DNA of 64,000 nt from Sva-07 sp963793335 (GTDB lineage: Bacteria > Actinomycetota > Acidimicrobiia > Acidimicrobiales > Ilumatobacteraceae), in contig CAWBZS010000004.1 of NCBI GenBank assembly GCA_963793335.1, positions 480,101 through 544,100 of the forward strand, in the 5' to 3' direction. The position numbers and the translations under genes are program-made. Of this stretch, positions 9,340-18,027 are shown piece after piece. Every line of letters starts with the position of its first letter. Position 1 is the stretch's first letter. The notes under the pieces are model-generated. The model was not told the DNA's origin. It was given only the letters and a program-made list of their open reading frames with translations, and ran no database searches.

Positions 9340-10100
9340 CGGTTCATCCCTGCGCTGAGCGCCGCCCGCAGACGCGTGGTGACGTGAAAGAACTCCTCGG
9401 TGTCCTCGAGGTCCGGGAGGCGCGGGTGCCGGAGCTCGATGTCGATCGCCTCGGTGATCCGGCCCGGTCGCGCTGACATCACCGCCACCCGGTCGGACAG
9501 AAATGCGGCCTCCGGGATCGAGTGGGTGACGAAGACCACGGTGGTGCCGAGTGGTTCGCACAGCCGCCCGAGCAGATGGCGCATGTCGGTGCGAGTCATC
9601 TCGTCGAGTGCGGCGAAGGGCTCGTCCATCAACAGGATCGGCGCATCGAGCGCGAACGCCCGGACAAGACCCACCCGCTGCTGCATCCCACCCGACAACT
9701 CGTGTGGATACGCGTCGCGGAACTCGCCGAGGCCCACCTCGTCGAGCAATTCGGTCACCGAGACGGTCGGCGACGACGGTGAGTGCGATCGGTTGATGTC
9801 GAGCAGCAGGCGAGCGTTCGCCTCGACGGTGCGCCATGGCAACAACGCTGGGGATTGCGGGATGAATCCGATCTGCTTGTGTCGCCGAGCTTCCTGGGGC
9901 GTGGTGCCGTTGACGACGATGTCGCCGGTCGTCGGCGTCTCGAGTCCAGCAATCAGGCGGAGCAGGGTGGTCTTGCCGCAGCCGGAGGGGCCGAGCAAGG
10001 TGATGGTCTCGCCGGCCGCCACATCGAGCGAGACCGGTGCGACCGCATCGAGCGACCCGAAGCGCTTCGACACGCCGTGCAACTCGATGCGGGGAGACAC
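9336..10100 (-). CDS. ABC transporter ATP-binding protein, SsuB/TauB type
   Basis: This is the nucleotide-binding subunit (254 residues) of the importer at 7310-10100. It has Walker A GPSGCGKTTLL, a Q-loop in GFIPQSPALLPW, ABC signature LSGGMQQRVGLVRAFA, Walker B ILLMDEPFAALD and the H-loop VTHS. The PQSPALLPW variant is typical of the nitrate/sulfonate/taurine subfamily. It is the first gene of the leftward operon; its promoter must lie in 10101-10290, shared with rpsO on the other strand. Confidence 0.9.
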   Translation of the reverse strand: MSPRIELHGVSKRFGSLDAVAPVSLDVAAGETITLLGPSGCGKTTLLRLIAGLETPTTGDIVVNGTTPQEARRHKQIGFIPQSPALLPWRTVEANARLLLDINRSHSPSSPTVSVTELLDEVGLGEFRDAYPHELSGGMQQRVGLVRAFALDAPILLMDEPFAALDEMTRTDMRHLLGRLCEPLGTTVVFVTHSIPEAAFLSDRVAVMSARPGRITEAIDIELRHPRLPDLEDTEEFFHVTTRLRAALSAGMNR

Positions 10101-10290
10101 GACGCCCGAGCGTACTGGTCGCTGTGCGTCGTCGACCGGTCCCGTTGTGGTGTGGCGGAGCCCGCCCTAGCATTGTGCTGTCCTCTCGGGCTGGAATGTC
10201 CGGCGCGAGTGTGATGCATGTGGCTTCGACCGAAGCGGGATGCGACCTCCACGCATCGGCATCGATGCGTCCATCAGAAGGCGACACACC

Positions 10291-10569
10291 ATGGCTGACA
10301 TTGCCGACACCAAGCCGAACACTGCGGCGACCATCGAGAAGTACAAGACCCACGACGGCGACACCGGGTCCCCGGAAGTGCAGATCGCACTGCTCACCGA
10401 GCGCATCGCGCACCTCACCGAGCATCTCAAGATCCACAAGAAGGATCACCACAGCCGTCGCGGGCTGTTGATGCTGGTCGGCCGCCGCCGCCGCATGCTC
10501 GACTACGTCAAGCGGATCGACATCGAGCGCTACCGCAAGATCATCGCCGATCAGGGCCTGCGCCGCTGA
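10291..10569 (+). CDS. rpsO: 30S ribosomal protein S15
   Basis: S15 is a primary 16S rRNA-binding protein of the central domain. The 92-residue product has the family core THDGDTGSPEVQIALLTERI and HKKDHHSRRGLLMLVGRRRR. ATG 10291 follows AGAAGG at a fair distance. Residues 2-14 form a short family-variable N-terminal extension. The rpsO-pnp order matches most bacteria. Two tandem hairpins follow the stop. Confidence 0.97.
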   Translation: MADIADTKPNTAATIEKYKTHDGDTGSPEVQIALLTERIAHLTEHLKIHKKDHHSRRGLLMLVGRRRRMLDYVKRIDIERYRKIIADQGLRR

Positions 10570-10574
10570 CTTCT

Positions 10575-10635
10575 GTTCCCCCAGCCCGGGCCTCGGGGAA
10601 CACACTCTGTTCCTCCAGCCCGGGTCTCGGGGAAC
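10575..10635 (+). terminator. Two tandem near-identical 27-nt hairpins after rpsO
   Basis: Two copies of a 27-nt stem-loop lie at 10575-10601 and 10609-10635, 34 nt apart start to start. Each has arms GTTCCCC (GTTCCTC in copy 2) and GGGGAAC around an AGCCCGGG-containing loop. The first starts 5 nt after the rpsO stop. No U-tract follows, so they may act as actinobacterial-type terminators or as processing/attenuation elements between rpsO and pnp. Confidence 0.6.
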
Positions 10636-10856
10636 ACCCCTGTCACCACATCGGCTGCTGGCCACGGTAAGATCCTTCGATGGGTCCGGAACGTCCGGCC
10701 CCGCAACATGAGCGAACCGTTGTCGGTTGCCGGTTGCTGAATCCGAACCCAGCACGTTCTACGACGGTGCCGGTGACGTCGGGTTGACCAACTGGGAACC
10801 GGCCGATCGCTCCAGAGGCGCATTCCCGAGGGGGAGTGCACACGAAAGGAGCCCTT
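10636..10856 (+). promoter_or_regulatory. pnp leader region
   Basis: This 221-nt untranslated stretch separates the tandem hairpins from pnp. It contains a possible -10 TAAGAT (10668-10673) without a convincing -35. It also contains several short inverted repeats, such as AACCG...CGGTT near 10720, and ends with the ribosome-binding site AAAGGAG. In enteric bacteria the pnp leader is structured and autoregulated; whether that applies here is inference. Confidence 0.3.
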
Positions 10857-13304
10857 GTGGCTGACCCCATCACCGTGTCCGGACCCGTATCTGGGACCGA
10901 CAAGACACTGACCTTCGAAACGGGCAAGTTCGCCCCCCAGTCGATGGGTGCCGTCGTGGCATCGATCGACGGGACGAAGGTGCTCACCACTGCCAACGCC
11001 GCCAAGAGCGTGCGCGACGGCATGGATTTCTTCCCGCTGACGGTCGATGTCGAGGAGCGGGCCTACGCGGCCGGCAAGATCCCCGGCTCGTTCTTCCGTC
11101 GTGAAGGACGTCCGACCGAGGACGCAATCCTCACCTGTCGCCTCACCGACCGGCCGCTGCGCCCGTCGTTCCCCGAGGGCTTCCGCAACGAGACCCAGGT
11201 CGTCACGACCGTGCTCGGCGCCGACCAGGTGAACCCGCACGACGTGCTGTCGATCAACGCTGCATCGGCGGCGCTCATGATCTCCGGCATCCCGTTCGAC
11301 GGTCCGATCGGCGCCATCCGCATGGCGTACAGCCAGAGTGGCGAGTGGATCCCGCACCCCACCTACGAAGAGGCCGAGAATGGCACCTTCGAGCTGGTCG
11401 TTGCGGGCCGTGAACTCGACAGCGGCGACGTCGCCGTGATGATGGTCGAGGCCGGCGGTTCCGAGAACGCGTTCTACTATTACGACGACGGCGCCAAGAA
11501 GGTCACCGAGGAAGTCCTCGCCGACGGCCTCGAGGCGTGCAAGGTGTGGATCAAGGAGTCGATCGCGCTGCAGCGCCAGCTCGTCGCCTCGGTCATCGCC
11601 ACCAACGGCCCGATCACCCCGATGAAGTGGACCCCGGTCCTCGACTACACACCGGAGATCATGGCCGCCGTCGAAGCGACTGGCAGCGACAAGCTCGCTC
11701 CGGTGATCACGATCGCCGACAAGCACGAGCGCAACGCTGCGACCGATGCCGTCACGGCTGAGATCGTCGCTGAGCTGTGTGGCACCAAGGAGGCTCCCGG
11801 CGAGTTCGCCGGCAGCGAGAAGATGGTGAAGGAAGCGGCACGTTCGCTCAACAAGAAGCTGATGCGTGCACGAGTCGTCAACGAGGGTGTCCGCATGGAC
11901 GGCCGTGGCGTCGCCGACCTGCGTCCGATCTCCTCCGAGACCGGCGCACTGTCCACCGCGCACGGCTCCGGCCTGTTCCAGCGTGGCGAGACCCAAGTCA
12001 TGACCGTCCTCACGATGGCCATGCCGCGCATGAACCAGATGATCGACTCGCTGTCGCCCAACGACACCAAGCGGTACCTCCACCACTACAACATGCCGCC
12101 GTGGGCCAATGGCGAGACCGGCCGTGTCGGTTCGCCGAAGCGCCGCGAGATCGGCCATGGTGCGCTCGCTGCTCGTGCAGTGCTGCCCGTCATCCCGAAC
12201 CAGGAGGACTTTGCCTACACCCTGCGCCTCGTCTCCGAGGTCATGGCATCGAATGGCTCCACGTCGATGGCGTCGGTGTGTGCCTCGAGCCTCGCGCTGA
12301 TGGATGCCGGTGTGCCGACCAAGGGTCACGTCTCGGGCATCGCCATGGGTCTGATCTACGAGGACGGCAAGTACATCACGCTCACCGACATCCTCGGTTC
12401 CGAGGATGCATTCGGCGACATGGACTTCAAGGTCGCCGGTACCGAGGACGCCATCACGGCGTTGCAGCTCGACACGAAGATCGAGGGCATCCCGGCCGAT
12501 GTGCTCACCGCAGCGTTGGCGCAAGCCCGTACGGCCCGCTTGGAGATCCTCGAGAACATGACGGCGTGCATTGCGCAGTCGCGTGACGAGGTCGCCGAGA
12601 CCGCTCCGAAGATCTCCACGATCTACATCCCGCTCGACAAGGTCGGTGAAGTGATCGGCCCGAAGGGCAAGGTCATCAACACGATCCAGCAGGAGACCGG
12701 AGCCGACATCGGCGTCGACGACGATGGTGCCCGCGGCATCGTCACGATCGGCGCTGTCGAGGCCTGGCGTATGGAAGAAGCCAAGGCTGCGATCCTCGCG
12801 ATCGTCGACCCGCCGAAGGCGGAACTCGACGCCGTGTACATGGGTCGCGTGGTCAACATCACCAAGTTCGGTGCGTTCGTCAACATCCTCCCGGGTCGCG
12901 ACGGCCTCGTGCACATCTCCAAGCTCGGCGGCGGCAAGCGAATCAACGCTGTCGAGGACGTGCTGGAGCTGGGCCAGGAGATCGAGGTTCGTGTCGAGGA
13001 GATCGACGACAAGGGCAAGGTCAGCCTGACGCCTGCCGGCGATCCGCCGGCAGCGAAGGAAGGCGCCTCATCGGGTGGTTCGTCCAACGGTGGCGGCGAT
13101 CGTGCCCCTCGCCGTGAGCGTTCCGAGCGGGCGCCCCGCCAGGAGTCGTCGTCGGCACCGGCAGCGACGGACGTCGTCGAGGTGAGCTTCGAGGACAGCT
13201 TCGATGCACAGCTCGCCGACGAACTCGGTGATCTGGGGCCGAAGTCGGAGCGCCCGGCCGAGGACAACGGTCGTCGCGGCGGTGGCCGTCGTCGTCACCG
13301 CTGA
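10857..13304 (+). CDS. pnp: Polyribonucleotide nucleotidyltransferase (PNPase)
   Basis: PNPase is a phosphorolytic 3'-5' exoribonuclease of RNA decay. The 815-residue protein has two RNase PH-like domains (first core FFPLTVDVEERAYAAGKIPG; second RTEVM-equivalent ALSTAHGSGLFQRGETQ). A KH domain (GPKGKVINTIQQETGADI) and an S1 domain (GRVVNITKFGAFVNILPG) follow, then a Ser/Arg/Glu-rich low-complexity tail. GTG 10857 is preceded by AAAGGAG at good spacing, so the 7-codon upstream extension is rejected. It is longer than the ~711-residue E. coli enzyme because of the tail, which is usual in actinomycetes. Confidence 0.96.
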   Translation: MADPITVSGPVSGTDKTLTFETGKFAPQSMGAVVASIDGTKVLTTANAAKSVRDGMDFFPLTVDVEERAYAAGKIPGSFFRREGRPTEDAILTCRLTDRPLRPSFPEGFRNETQVVTTVLGADQVNPHDVLSINAASAALMISGIPFDGPIGAIRMAYSQSGEWIPHPTYEEAENGTFELVVAGRELDSGDVAVMMVEAGGSENAFYYYDDGAKKVTEEVLADGLEACKVWIKESIALQRQLVASVIATNGPITPMKWTPVLDYTPEIMAAVEATGSDKLAPVITIADKHERNAATDAVTAEIVAELCGTKEAPGEFAGSEKMVKEAARSLNKKLMRARVVNEGVRMDGRGVADLRPISSETGALSTAHGSGLFQRGETQVMTVLTMAMPRMNQMIDSLSPNDTKRYLHHYNMPPWANGETGRVGSPKRREIGHGALAARAVLPVIPNQEDFAYTLRLVSEVMASNGSTSMASVCASSLALMDAGVPTKGHVSGIAMGLIYEDGKYITLTDILGSEDAFGDMDFKVAGTEDAITALQLDTKIEGIPADVLTAALAQARTARLEILENMTACIAQSRDEVAETAPKISTIYIPLDKVGEVIGPKGKVINTIQQETGADIGVDDDGARGIVTIGAVEAWRMEEAKAAILAIVDPPKAELDAVYMGRVVNITKFGAFVNILPGRDGLVHISKLGGGKRINAVEDVLELGQEIEVRVEEIDDKGKVSLTPAGDPPAAKEGASSGGSSNGGGDRAPRRERSERAPRQESSSAPAATDVVEVSFEDSFDAQLADELGDLGPKSERPAEDNGRRGGGRRRHR

Positions 13305-13370
13305 TCACCACCCGGGTCGGACCCGCGAGGCAATCGCGGTCGATGGCCCGGTATCGGCCAGACTGAACAC

Positions 13371-14138
13371 ATGAGAATTGGGGTCAGCGGCGCTGCCGGA
13401 CGAATGGGTCGAACCGTTTGTGCGGCGGTGGCTGCTGACCCCGAGCTCGTTTTCGCTGCCGCGGTGGACGTTGGTGGCGTTGACGAGGTCATCGAGGGGA
13501 TCGACGTTCGTCCTGACCTGGACGCGTTCGCCGACGCGTCGTGCGACGTGGTCGTCGACTTCACCGTGGCAGCGGCCGCTCGTGTTGCGTTGCCCTGGCT
13601 TGCGGATCACGGCATACATGCAGTGATCGGCACCACCGGGTTCTCCGAGGACGACTTCGGGCGGTTCGCGGCGGCCTTCGGCGGTGACGACGGTCCCAAT
13701 TGTGTGATCGCACCGAACTTCGCGATCTCGGCGGTGCTGATGATGCGTTTTGCGGCGATGGCGGCACCGTGGTTCGACACGGCCGAAATCATCGAACTGC
13801 ACCACGACCGCAAGGTCGATGCGCCGTCGGGCACCGCGGTCAAGACCGCTGAGCGGATGGCCGATGCCCGAGGTTCGGACTTCGGGGATGACCCGACGGT
13901 CGACGAGGTGTATCCGGGAGCCCGTGGCGGCAACGGGCCGAGCGGGATCCGGGTGCACTCGGTGCGTATGCGCGGCATGGTGGCCCACCAGGAGGTCGTG
14001 CTCGGGGCCCAGGGTCAGACGCTGACGATCCGTCAGGACAGCTACGACCGCGACAGCTTCATGCCCGGCGTCGTGTTGGCGTGCAAAAAGATCCCGCACG
14101 TGCCGGGCCTGTCGAGATCGCTCGACCCCTTCCTGTAG
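13371..14138 (+). CDS. dapB: 4-hydroxy-tetrahydrodipicolinate reductase
   Basis: DapB reduces 4-hydroxy-tetrahydrodipicolinate in lysine and meso-diaminopimelate synthesis. The N-terminal Rossmann motif is GVSGAAGRMGRTV. The catalytic stretch is ELHHDRKVDAPSGTA (His/Lys pair), and GGNGPSGIRVHSVRM follows. At 255 residues the length is normal. A 33-bp palindromic repeat starts two bases after its stop codon. dapA lies about 8.6 kb downstream, so the lysine genes are not in one operon here. Confidence 0.95.
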   Translation: MRIGVSGAAGRMGRTVCAAVAADPELVFAAAVDVGGVDEVIEGIDVRPDLDAFADASCDVVVDFTVAAAARVALPWLADHGIHAVIGTTGFSEDDFGRFAAAFGGDDGPNCVIAPNFAISAVLMMRFAAMAAPWFDTAEIIELHHDRKVDAPSGTAVKTAERMADARGSDFGDDPTVDEVYPGARGGNGPSGIRVHSVRMRGMVAHQEVVLGAQGQTLTIRQDSYDRDSFMPGVVLACKKIPHVPGLSRSLDPFL

Positions 14139-14139
14139 C

Positions 14140-14172
14140 GATCACGCCAGGGGTCAGACCCCAGGCGTGATC
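14140..14172 (-). repeat. 33-bp REP-like palindrome, copy 1
   Basis: Imperfect inverted repeat with arms GATCACGCCAGGGGTC and GACCCCAGGCGTGATC (one mismatched pair). Its reverse complement is identical base for base to the copies at 15035 and 15614. It starts one base after the dapB TAG and precedes the RAYT gene. Confidence 0.85.
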
Positions 14173-14205
14173 ATCTCTGGGACACCCGCTCGTCATGATC
14201 GAGGA

Positions 14206-15093
14206 ATGCCCAGACCACTTCGCCCCGACCTTCTCGACAGCTGGTTCCACGTCATGAATCGTGGGATCGATCATGGAGCTGTCTTCTTCGACGACAGCGA
14301 TCGCATCGAAATGGGCCAGCGATTCGCCGACATCTACGAGGAATTCGGCGTGGTCACGCACGCCTACTGCCTGATGGGGAACCACTACCACGCCCTCGTG
14401 CACTGCCCGGACGGTCATCTGTCCGAAGCGATGCAGCGGTTGGGGTCGTTGTACACGCGTCATGTGAACGACCGGTTGGGGCGCGACGGCGCACTCTTCC
14501 GCGGGCGGTTTGCGTCCCGGCAGATCCTCGACACCGGGTACTTGTTGACCGCGTGTCGCTACATCCACCGCAACCCCTTGGCAATCGACGGTGTCCAAGA
14601 CGTGGCCAACTACCGCTGGTCGAGTCACCGCACGTATCTCGGCGTGCGGAGGACGCCGCCGTGGATGCGAACCGACGAGGTGCTGAGCCACTGGAACGGT
14701 GATCGTGCGGCATTCGACCGGTTCGTCCAAGCCGGTGAACTGTCGGGGACCGTCGATGTCTCGCTCGACCGCCTGCGCTCGATGATCACGGCGTGCGGTT
14801 TCGTACTCGATGAAGCCGATCACGATGGGACTGGCGCTCGATTGGGCCGTCTCCTTGCGCTCGACTGGGCGATGACCAATGGCGCCGATCGCGCCGTCGT
14901 GATGAACGCGTTCGGGATCACCACGACCGGAGCGCTCCACTCCGCCACCCATCGGGCGCGGACCCGGGTCAGCGGAAACGGAACGCTTCGAGCGGTCGTC
15001 GATCGTGCAGCAAGTCTCACTGCGGTCGCGGGCCGATCACGCCTGGGGTCTGACCCCTGGCGTGATCAGAGGGCGGCGAGGGCGGCGTCGTAG
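14206..15093 (+). CDS. REP-associated tyrosine transposase (RAYT, Y1/HUH family)
   Basis: RAYTs are single-strand HUH nucleases that mobilise or maintain REP palindromes. The 295-residue protein has the HUH motif GNHYHALVH (His60, His62). The candidate Tyr nucleophile region is ACRYIHRNPL, and GALFRGRF is typical of the Y1_Tnp family. The C-terminal ~100 residues (LALDWAMTNGADRAVVMNAFG) may form a helix-turn-helix. ATG 14206 is preferred over GTG 14167, which lies inside repeat copy 1. The frame continues through repeat copy 2 and ends inside the 3' end of tpx on the opposite strand. Identical palindromes on both sides support a REP/RAYT unit. Confidence 0.88.
   Translation: MPRPLRPDLLDSWFHVMNRGIDHGAVFFDDSDRIEMGQRFADIYEEFGVVTHAYCLMGNHYHALVHCPDGHLSEAMQRLGSLYTRHVNDRLGRDGALFRGRFASRQILDTGYLLTACRYIHRNPLAIDGVQDVANYRWSSHRTYLGVRRTPPWMRTDEVLSHWNGDRAAFDRFVQAGELSGTVDVSLDRLRSMITACGFVLDEADHDGTGARLGRLLALDWAMTNGADRAVVMNAFGITTTGALHSATHRARTRVSGNGTLRAVVDRAASLTAVAGRSRLGSDPWRDQRAARAAS
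15035..15067 (+). repeat. 33-bp REP-like palindrome, copy 2
   Basis: The arms are GATCACGCCTGGGGTC and GACCCCTGGCGTGATC. The copy is identical to the one at 15614 and is the exact reverse complement of copy 1. Its right end supplies part of the tpx stop codon (complement of TCA 15066-15068), and the RAYT frame reads through it. Confidence 0.85.
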
Positions 15094-15560
15094 TCGGGCT
15101 CCTGTGCGATCTCGCTGACGAGCTCAGTGTGCTTCACCGTGCCGTCCGGGCCGATCACCACGACGGCGCGGGCAAGGACGCCTGCGAGCGCACCATCGGT
15201 GAGCGTGACGCCGTAGTCCGACCCGAAGCCCGAACGGAACGTCGAACCGACCTTGACGTTCTCGATGCCCTCGGCTCCGCAGAACCGACCCATCGCGAAG
15301 GGCAGGTCTGCCGAGACGCACAACACGACGGTCTCGTCCATCCCCGCAGCGCGCTCGTTGAACTGGCGGACGCTCGTGGCGCACGTCGGCGTGTCGATGC
15401 TCGGGAAGATGTTGAGGATCACGTTCTTGCCGGCGAACGCCGAGGCGTCGTATTCGCCGAGGTCGGCGCCGACCAGCGAATAGGCGGGCGCCGAGGCACC
15501 GACAGCGGGGAGATCTCCGGACGTGTTGACGGGATTACCGCCGAGTGTTACTTGAGCCAT
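15066..15560 (-). CDS. tpx: Thiol peroxidase (thioredoxin-dependent peroxiredoxin Tpx)
   Basis: Tpx reduces hydrogen peroxide and lipid hydroperoxides with electrons from thioredoxin. The 164-residue protein has the peroxidatic motif FPSIDTPTCATSVRQFN with Cys60. A resolving Cys lies near residue 94 in GRFCGAEG, matching the atypical 2-Cys spacing. The gene converges on the RAYT gene, and the two overlap by 28 nt at their 3' ends. Confidence 0.93.
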   Translation of the reverse strand: MAQVTLGGNPVNTSGDLPAVGASAPAYSLVGADLGEYDASAFAGKNVILNIFPSIDTPTCATSVRQFNERAAGMDETVVLCVSADLPFAMGRFCGAEGIENVKVGSTFRSGFGSDYGVTLTDGALAGVLARAVVVIGPDGTVKHTELVSEIAQEPDYDAALAAL

Positions 15561-15613
15561 GGTTGTCGTTCTAGCAATGTTCGCCCCGATCGGCCCAGGC
15601 GAGCCTCGGTGCC

Positions 15614-15646
15614 GATCACGCCTGGGGTCTGACCCCTGGCGTGATC
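15614..15646 (+). repeat. 33-bp REP-like palindrome, copy 3
   Basis: This copy is identical to copy 2. It lies between tpx and the membrane-protein gene, and its right end forms the TGA stop of that gene (complement of 15645-15647). In the direction of the preceding gene it has the same orientation as the other two copies. Confidence 0.85.
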
Positions 15647-16292
15647 AGGCGCCGCGAAGGTTGCGGACGTTGACCAGCACGACGATGGCGATCGAGATGC
15701 CGACGGCCCACCACTGGTAGCGCTGCAGCCATTCGAGGAAGTCGACGAGCTGCGACTCGAACGTGCGAGCCAGCCACCACATCAGTACCAGGCGACCAGC
15801 GATGCCGACCGACAGCAGGACGGCGAGGCGCGCGGGTGGAGTCCGATGCACGCCGCTCAGCGCCGCGACGATGTTCGATCCGGCAAAGAAGGGAATCAAG
15901 ACCCACTCGGCCTTGGCGAAGCCACGATTGAACGAGTCGATCGCCTCCGGGGTGACACCGAGGTACTTCCGGAACCAGCCGAGCGCATCGTCGTGGTAGG
16001 CGCGTCCGATCAGGTGGCACACCACGAAGGCGGCGCCGATGCGAACGAATGCGATGACCGCGTACACGCCGACCGGCACCCCGGCGGCCAGGGTGAGCGC
16101 CAGATAGCGGTTGCGCGACGAGAGCATCAACAGTCCCTCGGGGTTCGTGTTGACCCAACGAGCCCAGACTCCGCTGGCGACGTTGGTGGCGATCACCAGG
16201 GCCACGAACGCCACGAGCGTGAGCGGTGCCCATGCGGGACGAACGTGCGGTGGCGGCGTGTCGGTCGCGTCGATCGCCGCGCTCTCGGTCAT
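15645..16292 (-). CDS. Polytopic membrane protein, possibly DedA/VTT-like
   Basis: The 215-residue protein has about five hydrophobic helices and a soluble N-terminus rich in Pro. The segment WVNTNPEGLLMLSSRNRYL followed by a long hydrophobic run, and VLIPFFAGSNIVAALSGV, resemble the SNARE-associated/DedA (VTT) family of putative lipid scramblases. The classical DedA signature is not complete, so the assignment is moderate. The stop codon lies inside REP copy 3. The neighbouring genes give no functional clue. Confidence 0.6.
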   Translation of the reverse strand: MTESAAIDATDTPPPHVRPAWAPLTLVAFVALVIATNVASGVWARWVNTNPEGLLMLSSRNRYLALTLAAGVPVGVYAVIAFVRIGAAFVVCHLIGRAYHDDALGWFRKYLGVTPEAIDSFNRGFAKAEWVLIPFFAGSNIVAALSGVHRTPPARLAVLLSVGIAGRLVLMWWLARTFESQLVDFLEWLQRYQWWAVGISIAIVVLVNVRNLRGA

Positions 16293-16355
16293 GCGGGCCC
16301 ACGGTAGCGGTCCCGGTGGACGGCCGCTCGGCGTGGTGCGCTACGTTCGCGGCTC

Positions 16356-17984
16356 ATGCAGGGCCTGATGCAAGACGTTCCACTCGCGATCCCGCACATT
16401 TTCGAGCGGGCCGAGAAATACTTCCCCCACAAGGAGATCGTCACCGCCACGGGGAGCGGTCTCGAGCGCCTCACGTACGGCGACTGGGCGGCCCGAACGC
16501 GCAAGCTCGGCGGTGTGCTCGACAACCTCGGGATCTCAGCCGACGGTCGCGTGGCGACGTTTGCGTGGAACACCGCCCGTCACCTCGAGTTGTACTTCGC
16601 AGCTCCGTGCACCGGGCGCGTCCTCCATACGCTCAACATCCGGCTGTTCCCCGAGCAGCTCACCTACATCGTCAACCACGCCGACGACGAGGTCATCTTC
16701 GTCGATCGTTCGCTGCTCGGCCTGCTCGCCCCGCTGCTGCCGACGTTCGAGCGACTGAAGCACCTGGTGATGATGGACGACGGCAAGGGCGACATCCCCG
16801 AGGACCTCGCAGGCCATGAACTGCTCGACTACGAAGCACTGCTGGCCGCAGCCGAACCCGTCGACTTCGCGGTCGCCGACGAGCACCGGGCTGCGAGCAT
16901 GTGTTACACCAGCGGCACCACCGGCAATCCCAAAGGCGTCGTCTACACCCATCGCTCCACGTTTCTCCACACGATGGGTGCAATGACCGCCGACAGTCTC
17001 GGCGCCCGCGAGAGCGACGTGATCCTGCCGGTCGTCCCGATGTTCCACGCCAACGCATGGGGACTTGCCCATGCTGCTGTCGCCACCGGGGCGAACCTGG
17101 TGATGCCGGGTCCGGATCTGTCCGGCCCAGCGGTCGCCGACCTGATCGTCAACGAGCGGGTCACTGTTGCCGCAGGTGTGCCCACCATCTGGATGGCGGT
17201 GCTCCCGGAGCTCAAGGGACGCGACACCTCGTCGTTGCGTTCGATCCCCTGCGGTGGTTCCGCCGTACCCAAGTCGCTGTCGGAGGCATACCGCGAGCAG
17301 ACCGGTCTGCCGATCTTCCAAGCGTGGGGGATGACCGAGACGAGCCCGATCGCTGCGGTGTGCCGTCTCGACGCCGACCAGGAACAGCTCCCGCAGGATG
17401 AGCAGGCCGAGTTGCGCACCCAGGTCGGTCGCATCGTGTTCGGCGCCGAATGTCGCGTGGTCGAGCCGGGTACGACCGACGCCGTTCCGTGGGACGGTGA
17501 GAGCAGCGGCGAATTGCAGTGTCGCGGCAACTGGATCGCATCCGACTACTACGACGACGATCGGTCGCACGAGAGCTTCACCGCCGACGGATGGCTGAAG
17601 ACCGGCGATGTCGCCACCGTCGACGGGCGTGGCTTCGTGCGACTCGTCGACCGCACCAAGGACCTCATCAAGTCGGGTGGCGAGTGGATCAGCTCGGTCG
17701 AACTCGAGAACGAGTTGATGGCCCATCCGCTGATCGCGGAGGCCGCAGTGATCGGGGTGGCGCATGAGCGTTGGGGCGAAGCACCGCTGGCCTGTGTCGT
17801 CAGGGGGCCGGAAGGTGCGGATCTGACCGAAGCCGAGGTGCTCGCCTTCCTCGACGGCAAGATCGCCAAATGGCAGATGCCCAAGGGTGTGGTGTGGATC
17901 GACGAGGTCCCCAAGACCAGCGTCGGAAAGTTCTCGAAGAAGACTCTGCGTGACGAGTATTCGTCGAGCTTGATGGGCGGCTGA
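16356..17984 (+). CDS. Acyl-CoA synthetase (AMP-forming), fatty-acid--CoA ligase family
   Basis: The enzyme activates a carboxylic acid through an acyl-adenylate to the CoA thioester. The 542-residue protein has the AMP-binding P-loop CYTSGTTGNPKGVVYTHR, the A4/A5 region QAWGMTETSP and the adenylate motif GWLKTGD. The C-terminal lysine motif is KTSVGKFSKKTLR. It resembles medium/long-chain ligases of the FadD class; the acyl specificity is not readable. ATG 16356 or 16368 could start it. A bidirectional hairpin separates it from the convergent importer genes. Confidence 0.9.
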   Translation: MQGLMQDVPLAIPHIFERAEKYFPHKEIVTATGSGLERLTYGDWAARTRKLGGVLDNLGISADGRVATFAWNTARHLELYFAAPCTGRVLHTLNIRLFPEQLTYIVNHADDEVIFVDRSLLGLLAPLLPTFERLKHLVMMDDGKGDIPEDLAGHELLDYEALLAAAEPVDFAVADEHRAASMCYTSGTTGNPKGVVYTHRSTFLHTMGAMTADSLGARESDVILPVVPMFHANAWGLAHAAVATGANLVMPGPDLSGPAVADLIVNERVTVAAGVPTIWMAVLPELKGRDTSSLRSIPCGGSAVPKSLSEAYREQTGLPIFQAWGMTETSPIAAVCRLDADQEQLPQDEQAELRTQVGRIVFGAECRVVEPGTTDAVPWDGESSGELQCRGNWIASDYYDDDRSHESFTADGWLKTGDVATVDGRGFVRLVDRTKDLIKSGGEWISSVELENELMAHPLIAEAAVIGVAHERWGEAPLACVVRGPEGADLTEAEVLAFLDGKIAKWQMPKGVVWIDEVPKTSVGKFSKKTLRDEYSSSLMGG

Positions 17985-17989
17985 CCGGT

Positions 17990-18026
17990 CCAACGCCCCC
18001 TGAGACCCGGGCTCCGGGGGCGTTGG
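17990..18026. terminator. Bidirectional hairpin terminator
   Basis: A perfect 11-bp stem CCAACGCCCCC / GGGGGCGTTGG encloses a 15-nt loop containing GAGACCCGGGCT. It lies in the 43-nt gap between two convergent genes, so it can serve both. The loop core is shared with the complement of the second rpsO hairpin. No U-tract is present. Confidence 0.7.
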
Positions 18027-18027
18027 G

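Noticed and set aside
10101..10290. Possible TPP riboswitch for the NMT1-type importer
   Set aside because: No CUGAGA or other thi-box core was found on the minus strand before the ATPase start.
10551..12914. 787-residue minus-strand frame
   Set aside because: Antisense of pnp, full of His/Asp/Arg as expected from reverse reading of GC-rich codons; pnp is certain.
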